Below are positions 14,660 through 18,722 of a DNA stretch of 18,722 bases, one piece after another; within the stretch, counting starts at the first letter, position 1, and each line of letters begins with the position of its first letter. The stretch comes from an uncultured Lachnospiraceae bacterium. Its GTDB lineage: Bacteria; Bacillota; Clostridia; Lachnospirales; Lachnospiraceae. Below the pieces are notes generated by a model, which was not told the DNA's origin, made no database searches, and saw nothing but the letters and a program-made list of their open reading frames with translations. The stretch spans positions 9,995-28,716 of the forward strand of contig CAJTSL010000048.1 in assembly GCA_910578845.1 (NCBI GenBank), in the 5' to 3' direction. The position numbers were made by a program, and so were the translations under genes.

Positions 14660-16513
14660 ATGTCATTTGTGGATAGTGTGCAGCAATATCAAAACAGCGT
14701 GTCATCCGGCAGCCAGAATCCCGGCTTAGTCCGAGATTCAGCCTCGGTCCGGGATTCGGGAGCAGTGCGTCAGGTTAACGCGCAGACGCAGGGGCTTGCG
14801 CCCGGGAAAGTGTTCGAGGGCACGGTGACAGACATTAAGAATGGGCAGGTAACGATTGGGCTGAACGACGGGCAGACCATTTCAGCGCGCATGGATGCGG
14901 GGGTCAGTCTGGAAAAAGGGCAGCCTATGATTTTTGAAGTAAAATCCAACAATGGGGAACAGATTGCTATCCGTCCGGTATCGCTGGAGAGCGCGCAGAA
15001 TCCCACGCTCCTGAAAGCGCTGGAGGCGGCGGGAATCAAAGTAAACGAGCGAAATATTTCCATGGTAAATCAGATGATGGCGGAGCAGCTTCCCATCAAC
15101 AAACAAAGCCTGCTGCAGATGATGCGGACCTTGTCTGCATTTCCCAAAGCAGATATACAGACGTTGGTGCAGATGCAGAAACTTGGGTTTGTGATTACTG
15201 AGGATTCCCTGAACCAGTTTCAGAATTATAAAAACGGACAGCAGGCGATCTTACCGGAAATGACGCGTCTCATGGATGGACTCGCAGAATTGCCGAATCA
15301 GATCTTTGGTTCATCGGGAAATGGTCAGGCGGCACAGATGTTGGGACTGCAACAGCAGATTCTGGGGATTCTTCTGGAGGGCGCGCAGCCGCCTGCAGAA
15401 TCACAGATGGGAAACGTGCAGGATCAGACAGTGGTGAATGGAACGATAACCGGGGAAGGCGTGACATTGGAGACCCAGCCGGGAGCGATAGCCGGGGAAG
15501 GACAGGGAAATCTTGCAGGAGCGATAACCGGGGAAGGACAGGGAAACCCAGCCGGAGCGATAGCCGGGGAGGCGCAGGGGAATCTTGCAGGAGCAGTTGC
15601 CGGAGAAACGGCATTACAGGAAGGGGTTGCCGCAAGTCAGGCAGAATCAGGCACGGTTGCACAGACGGGAGAGAATGGTTCTCCTGTTATGGCAGCGCAA
15701 GTTTTATCCGCAGAACAACAGGGAAATCTCACTTCGATACTGCAGGAATTTTCCGGAGTGGCAAAGGAGCAGATTTTAGCGGATGGGAAACTGGATGTAA
15801 ACCAGACCGCCAGTGAGCTTTTGCAGAAGATTATGGGGGTTTTGGATGAGAGCCAGGCGACGGATGGCGCGGCAATGCAGAAATTGTTTCGCTCGGATGC
15901 GTATAAGAACCTGCTGAAACAGGCAATGACGGAACAGTGGATGCTGACGCCGGAGCAGTTAAAGGAAGAGGGCGTCGTCAAGGATTTGTATCAGCGCCTA
16001 AACAGCCAGATGTCCGAATTGCAGCAGGCGCTTGCACAGGCAGGCAAAGAGGGTTCTGCCCTTGCAAAGAGTGCGCAGTCTGTGCAGAGTAATCTGGAAT
16101 TCATGAATCAGGTAAATCAATTGTATACATATGTACAGTTACCGTTGAAGTTGCAGAACCAGAATGCACACAGCGATTTGTACGTGTATACGAACAAGAA
16201 GAATCTGAACCAGAAAGACGGGGAGCTGACAGCGCTTCTTCATTTGGATATGGATCATCTTGGGGCGACGGATATTTTTGTGAAACTATTGGGAACATCC
16301 GTGCAGACAGAATTTTATTTTCAGGATGAATTTTCCTGCCGATTGATTTCCCAATATTCTGATGACCTTATAAAACGTCTGGAAGAGAAGGGGTATTCGT
16401 GTGAAGTAAAGGTGGAAAATCGCAAAAAGGAGCAGAATTTTGTGCAGGATTTTCTGGAGCGGGAGAATCCGCCGGCAAAACTGCACCGGTATTCTTTCGA
16501 TGTGAAAGCGTAG
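14660..16513 (+). CDS. FliK-like protein (YlqG position), function uncertain
   Basis: A 617-residue protein with no signal peptide or membrane segment. Residues 1-40 are low-complexity, about 48-105 look like a small beta domain (PGKVFEGTVTDIKNGQVTIGL), the middle is glutamine/alanine-rich with a 12-residue tandem repeat (275-317), and about 484-600 resembles the FliK C-terminal domain (PLKLQ, then beta strands LYVYTNKK and LTALLHLDMDHLGATDIFVKL). In Bacillus the same place after rnhB is held by ylqG, followed by an FlhB-C-like gene as here. FliK normally measures hook length and switches FlhB specificity, but no other flagellar gene is in view, so a flagellar role is only an inference. ATG 14660 is preferred over an upstream TTG at 14618. 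Confidence 0.65.
   Translation: MSFVDSVQQYQNSVSSGSQNPGLVRDSASVRDSGAVRQVNAQTQGLAPGKVFEGTVTDIKNGQVTIGLNDGQTISARMDAGVSLEKGQPMIFEVKSNNGEQIAIRPVSLESAQNPTLLKALEAAGIKVNERNISMVNQMMAEQLPINKQSLLQMMRTLSAFPKADIQTLVQMQKLGFVITEDSLNQFQNYKNGQQAILPEMTRLMDGLAELPNQIFGSSGNGQAAQMLGLQQQILGILLEGAQPPAESQMGNVQDQTVVNGTITGEGVTLETQPGAIAGEGQGNLAGAITGEGQGNPAGAIAGEAQGNLAGAVAGETALQEGVAASQAESGTVAQTGENGSPVMAAQVLSAEQQGNLTSILQEFSGVAKEQILADGKLDVNQTASELLQKIMGVLDESQATDGAAMQKLFRSDAYKNLLKQAMTEQWMLTPEQLKEEGVVKDLYQRLNSQMSELQQALAQAGKEGSALAKSAQSVQSNLEFMNQVNQLYTYVQLPLKLQNQNAHSDLYVYTNKKNLNQKDGELTALLHLDMDHLGATDIFVKLLGTSVQTEFYFQDEFSCRLISQYSDDLIKRLEEKGYSCEVKVENRKKEQNFVQDFLERENPPAKLHRYSFDVKA
15482..15610 (+). repeat. Intragenic 36-bp tandem repeat, about 3.5 copies
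   Basis: Three full units at 15482-15517, 15518-15553 and 15554-15589, plus a partial one, each encode the 12-residue unit GA(I/V)(A/T)GE(G/A)QGN(L/P)A. Unit length is a multiple of three, so copy-number change keeps the frame. It lies in the flexible linker of the FliK-like protein. Confidence 0.85.
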
Positions 16514-16554
16514 GGGATTTGCAATAAAAGGCATAGAGAAAGGAAGACCGTTTG

Positions 16555-16881
16555 ATGGATGAAGTACGATACAAAAACACCGGAGAACCGGTCAATGCGC
16601 AGAGCGAAGATGGACGAAGGCAGCGGACAGCCGTGGCGGTTGCGTATGAGCCGGGAGAACGGGCACCGAAAATCATTGCCACAGGAAAAGGCTATACGGC
16701 GGAGCGTATCATTGAGAAGGCAAAGGAGGAGAACATACCTTTTTACCGGGATGATAAGCTTGCAAAGACATTGTCCAAACTGGAAATCGGAGAGATGATT
16801 CCGCCGGAATTATATGAGGTTGTGGCGGAAATTCTGGTGTTTGTGGACGATATGGAGAAATTGAAATCAAAAATAAAATGA
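16555..16881 (+). CDS. ylqH: Soluble FlhB C-terminal-domain-like protein (YlqH)
   Basis: A 108-residue protein matching the cytoplasmic C-terminal domain of the flagellar/type III export gate protein FlhB: AVAVAYEPGERAPKIIATGKGYTAERI, then KAKEENIPFYRDDKLAKTLSKLEIGEMIPPELYEVVAEIL. It lacks the membrane domain. The position of the FlhB autocleavage motif NPTH, just before AVAV, is occupied by RQRT, so self-cleavage as in FlhB is not expected. AGGAAG lies 8 nt before the ATG. It is directly downstream of the FliK-like gene, repeating the FliK-FlhB partnership in a soluble form. Confidence 0.85.
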   Translation: MDEVRYKNTGEPVNAQSEDGRRQRTAVAVAYEPGERAPKIIATGKGYTAERIIEKAKEENIPFYRDDKLAKTLSKLEIGEMIPPELYEVVAEILVFVDDMEKLKSKIK

Positions 16882-16901
16882 TGGGGTAATGGAAGGATTG
16901 C

Positions 16902-17275
16902 ATGATAAAGAAAGACAGGGGGAATACTTTGGCGAAAGGCGCAAACAGCAACCGCAGCAAGGGGACGCAGTACGAAGAAAGGGCCGCGGAATATTTCGGA
17001 TTATCCAGAAAAATTTCAGCAGCCGTTTTGGAGAAATAGACCTGGTTGCCAGAGAGGGAAGGTATCTGGTGTTTGTCGAGGTAAAATACCGGGCGACGGC
17101 AAGGGGCGGTCATCCCTTGGAGGCGGTGGATGCAGGAAAACGGCGGCGAATCAGAAAGACAGCCGATTTCTATTGTCTGCGCTATGGATATGGGGAGGAT
17201 ACCCCCTGCCGTTTTGATGTTGTGGGTATGCTTGGTGATGAAGTGATTCATGTGCGGGATGCATTTGAAAGGTAA
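16902..17275 (+). pseudogene. yraN: YraN/UPF0102 endonuclease-like gene, split by a frameshift
   Basis: The family N-terminus (GTQYEERAAEYF) is encoded in the frame of ATG 16902, which has GGAAGG 5 nt upstream. That frame stops at 17037-17039. The conserved remainder (RIIQKNFSSRFGEIDLVA, LVFVEVKYR, CRFDVVG) is in another frame, continuing to 17275. The switch falls at about 16994-16997. About five residues (usually x-x-x-G-F/Y) are missing between the halves, consistent with loss of roughly 13 or 16 nt. The downstream frame alone could be read from ATG 16889 as 128 residues, but its first ~35 residues do not look like YraN. Either a real mutation or a sequencing error. The family has a predicted nuclease-like fold (GEIDL...EVK) and unclear function. 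Confidence 0.75.
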
Positions 17276-17309
17276 TCATAATTTTAATATATTATAATGA
17301 GGAATTAAG

Positions 17310-18188
17310 ATGGTGGAAGATATACTGAAAAGAAAACAGAAACAGGACAGATTTCATACGCCTCTCCTGCGTGAAAAACAGCTTGCACATGGCTGTTTTC
17401 CCTATCTCTCTTATCCGCTTCTGGAACAGACCGGAATCGTGAAACATTGTTTTACCACGAGAATGGGCGGAGTCAGCGCGGGTATTTTTGAGAGCTTGAA
17501 TCTGAGTTTTAGCAGAGGCGATGAGAAAGCTGCGGTGGAAGAAAATTTTCGCAGGATTTCGGAACTTCTGGGATGCCAGTATGATAATTTTGTGTTGAGC
17601 GATCAGACACACACGACGAATGTCAGGCGTGTGGGCAGAGACGACGCAGGCAAGGGACTTGTGCGGGCGCGTGATTATACGGATGTCGATGGATTGATTA
17701 CAGATGAACCGGGTATTGTGCTCTCCACGTTCTATGCGGATTGCGTGCCTCTGTATTTTGTGGACGTTAAAAAACGTGCGATTGGATTATCACATTCCGG
17801 CTGGCGCGGAACCGTAGGAAGAATGGGGCAGGAGACGCTTGACGCCATGCGTCGGGAATTTGGCACGCAGCCCGAGGATGTAGTTTGTGCGATCGGACCG
17901 TCCATCTGCCAGGATTGTTATGAGGTCAGCCAGGATGTAGCGGAAGAATTCATACAGGAATTTGCCGGGCATGAGCCGGATATTCTGATTGCAAAAGGGA
18001 ACGGCAAATACCAGCTTGATTTGTGGCGCGCCAATAAGATTGTCCTTCTGGAGGCAGGAATAAAGCAGGAACATTTGTCTGTGACAGACATCTGTACCTG
18101 CTGTAATTCAAACGTTTTGTTCTCGCATCGGGCAAGCCATGGGAAACGCGGAAATCTGGGGGCATTTCTGAGTCTTAAGGCAAAATAA
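17310..18188 (+). CDS. pgeF: Peptidoglycan-editing factor / multicopper-like purine nucleoside enzyme (PgeF, YfiH family)
   Basis: A 292-residue member of the DUF152/laccase-domain family. These proteins are reported to act on purine nucleosides (phosphorylase/deaminase activity) and, in E. coli, to keep L-serine out of muropeptides. The metal-site residues are seen as H101 (DQTHTTNV), C145 (YADCVPLYFVD) and H162 (HSGWRGTVGRMG), followed by AIGPSICQDCYEV and the C-terminal DICTCCN and FSHRASHGKRGN motifs. AGGAA lies 6 nt before the ATG. It follows the broken yraN by 34 nt. A TATAAT at 17293-17298 lies too close to the start, without a -35, to be called as a promoter. Confidence 0.92.
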   Translation: MVEDILKRKQKQDRFHTPLLREKQLAHGCFPYLSYPLLEQTGIVKHCFTTRMGGVSAGIFESLNLSFSRGDEKAAVEENFRRISELLGCQYDNFVLSDQTHTTNVRRVGRDDAGKGLVRARDYTDVDGLITDEPGIVLSTFYADCVPLYFVDVKKRAIGLSHSGWRGTVGRMGQETLDAMRREFGTQPEDVVCAIGPSICQDCYEVSQDVAEEFIQEFAGHEPDILIAKGNGKYQLDLWRANKIVLLEAGIKQEHLSVTDICTCCNSNVLFSHRASHGKRGNLGAFLSLKAK

Positions 18189-18202
18189 CAATCAACAGCC
18201 CC

Positions 18203-18312
18203 AATTGTTTATAAAATGTAACAATTCAGCCTGTATGTTATATCTTGGCACTATTTCATGGAATTCTTGCAAGACTGCCATGAAAATTCTTATGGGAAAT
18301 AAATATATTTCC
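18203..18312 (+). repeat. Three successive perfect inverted repeats after pgeF
   Basis: AATTGTT / AACAATT (18203-18209 with 18220-18226), TTTCATGG / CCATGAAA (18254-18261 with 18278-18285) and GGAAATA / TATTTCC (18295-18301 with 18306-18312, AATA loop). None is followed by a T-run, so none is a clean terminator. They fill most of the 215-nt gap before the nuclease gene, which has no visible coding sequence. Confidence 0.5.
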
Positions 18313-18333
18313 GAAAGCTTCTCCACCTTTTTA

Positions 18334-18362
18334 TTGCTTATCTGAATTTTCGGTGCTATAAT
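18334..18362 (+). promoter_or_regulatory. Strong promoter of the nuclease-like gene
   Basis: TTGCTT (18334-18339), 17-nt spacer, TATAAT (18357-18362) with extended TGC immediately before the -10. The expected start is near 18369, giving a leader of about 35 nt. Confidence 0.8.
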
Positions 18363-18367
18363 GAAAA

Positions 18368-18380
18368 CGTACATACGTTC
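18368..18380 (+). promoter_or_regulatory. Near-consensus LexA (SOS) box over the transcription start
   Basis: CGTACATACGTTC matches 12 of the first 13 positions of the Gram-positive LexA box CGAACRNRYGTTYC; the third base differs and so does the fourteenth. It is also the core of a 14-nt palindrome AACGTA-CA-TACGTT (18366-18379). Its position 5 nt after the -10 is right for a repressor operator. Confidence 0.45.
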
Positions 18381-18403
18381 ACTTTCGGCAGGGAGGAAGT
18401 AAA

Positions 18404-18722
18404 ATGGACAGATTTGACATGATTAACAGAATCGGGGACAAGTATCGTATCGGAAATACAGAGAAGGGTGAATTCAGCTATTCGCAGGCATTAAAAACTG
18501 TCGGTAAAAATATAAAGGATTATCAGAAAGCAACATCCGGAACGCAGCATAATTTTCTTGATATCAGGTTTGAAAATGAACGTCTGGCTGTGCTTGTGGA
18601 ATGTAAAAACAGATTTGACAAGTGGCCCAAAGAAAAAATCCAGGGTCAATTGCAAGATTATGTGCGTTTTGAAAAAGCATATTCCAATAAGAAGATTGTC
18701 GCCATCCTTGCAGAGACAGAAG
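18404..18722 (+). CDS. Restriction-type protein with N-terminal PD-(D/E)XK nuclease domain, 3' end cut
   Basis: The first 106 residues of a longer protein. D53 (FLDIRF) and E66-C-K68 (VLVECKNRF) form a D-(X)12-E-x-K pattern, and Q82-L-Q-D-Y86 gives the Q-x-x-x-Y motif that follows the active site in HsdR/RecB-type nucleases. The opening (FDMINRIGDKYRIGNTEKGEFSYSQALKTVGK) suggests a type I or type IIG restriction-modification protein with a methylase part to follow, but that part is outside the window. GGAGG at 18392-18396 lies 7 nt before the ATG. It has its own promoter and operator-like site and probably starts an accessory defence unit. Confidence 0.6.
   Translation, partial: MDRFDMINRIGDKYRIGNTEKGEFSYSQALKTVGKNIKDYQKATSGTQHNFLDIRFENERLAVLVECKNRFDKWPKEKIQGQLQDYVRFEKAYSNKKIVAILAETE

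Noticed and set aside
15482..15610. CRISPR-like regular repeats
   Set aside because: The 36-bp units are directly adjacent with no spacers, are in frame and code for a regular peptide, so this is a coding minisatellite.
16889..17275. Intact yraN starting at ATG 16889
   Set aside because: This frame is open, but its first ~35 residues do not resemble YraN, while the expected N-terminal motif is present in the other frame behind a better ribosome binding site.
17293..17298. Promoter for pgeF at TATAAT
   Set aside because: The hexamer is only 11 nt before the start codon and no -35 is found at 16-18 nt spacing.

Overview
The window looks like a chromosomal segment of a Gram-positive Clostridia bacterium (Bacillota), most likely of Lachnospiraceae type. 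The reasons are strong AGGAGG-type ribosome binding sites, intrinsic terminators, moderate G+C, a hem gene order typical of Clostridia, the rplS-rbgA-rnhB-ylqG-ylqH order shared with Bacillus, and a large LamG/FIVAR/Big surface protein. This placement is inferred from gene content only. All confident genes lie on the + strand.

Layout. (1) 2-2804: the end of a tetrapyrrole operon, with the C-terminal part of HemD, then HemB and HemL (the last two overlap by 4 nt). It supplies uroporphyrinogen III through the C5 pathway. (2) 2805-3816: a compact, strongly self-complementary leader followed by a membrane-anchored zinc amidase acting on peptidoglycan, closed by a clear terminator. (3) 3817-4079: a complex intergenic region with two candidate promoters, a Fur-box-like palindrome, a perfect Shine-Dalgarno without a proper gene, and several hairpins. 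(4) 4080-10484: a secreted 2134-residue modular protein with three LamG-like folds, five FIVAR-like helical repeats and Big-type Ig domains, and no recognised catalytic domain or anchor. (5) 10606-11091: a GNAT acetyltransferase. (6) 11145-17275: a housekeeping cluster of rplS with its own promoter, leader and terminator, lepB, rbgA, a second lepB, rnhB, a FliK-like protein, a soluble FlhB-C-like protein, and a yraN that appears frameshifted. (7) 17310-18188: pgeF. (8) 18189-18722: a hairpin-rich intergenic region, a strong extended -10 promoter with a near-consensus LexA box at its start site, and the beginning of a gene with a PD-(D/E)XK nuclease signature (restriction-type).

The observations most worth follow-up are: the leader RNA at 2857-2986, built of two nested copies of the same stem module plus a possible pseudoknot; the broken yraN; the SOS-box-like site before the nuclease gene; and the orphan FliK-like/FlhB-C-like pair.
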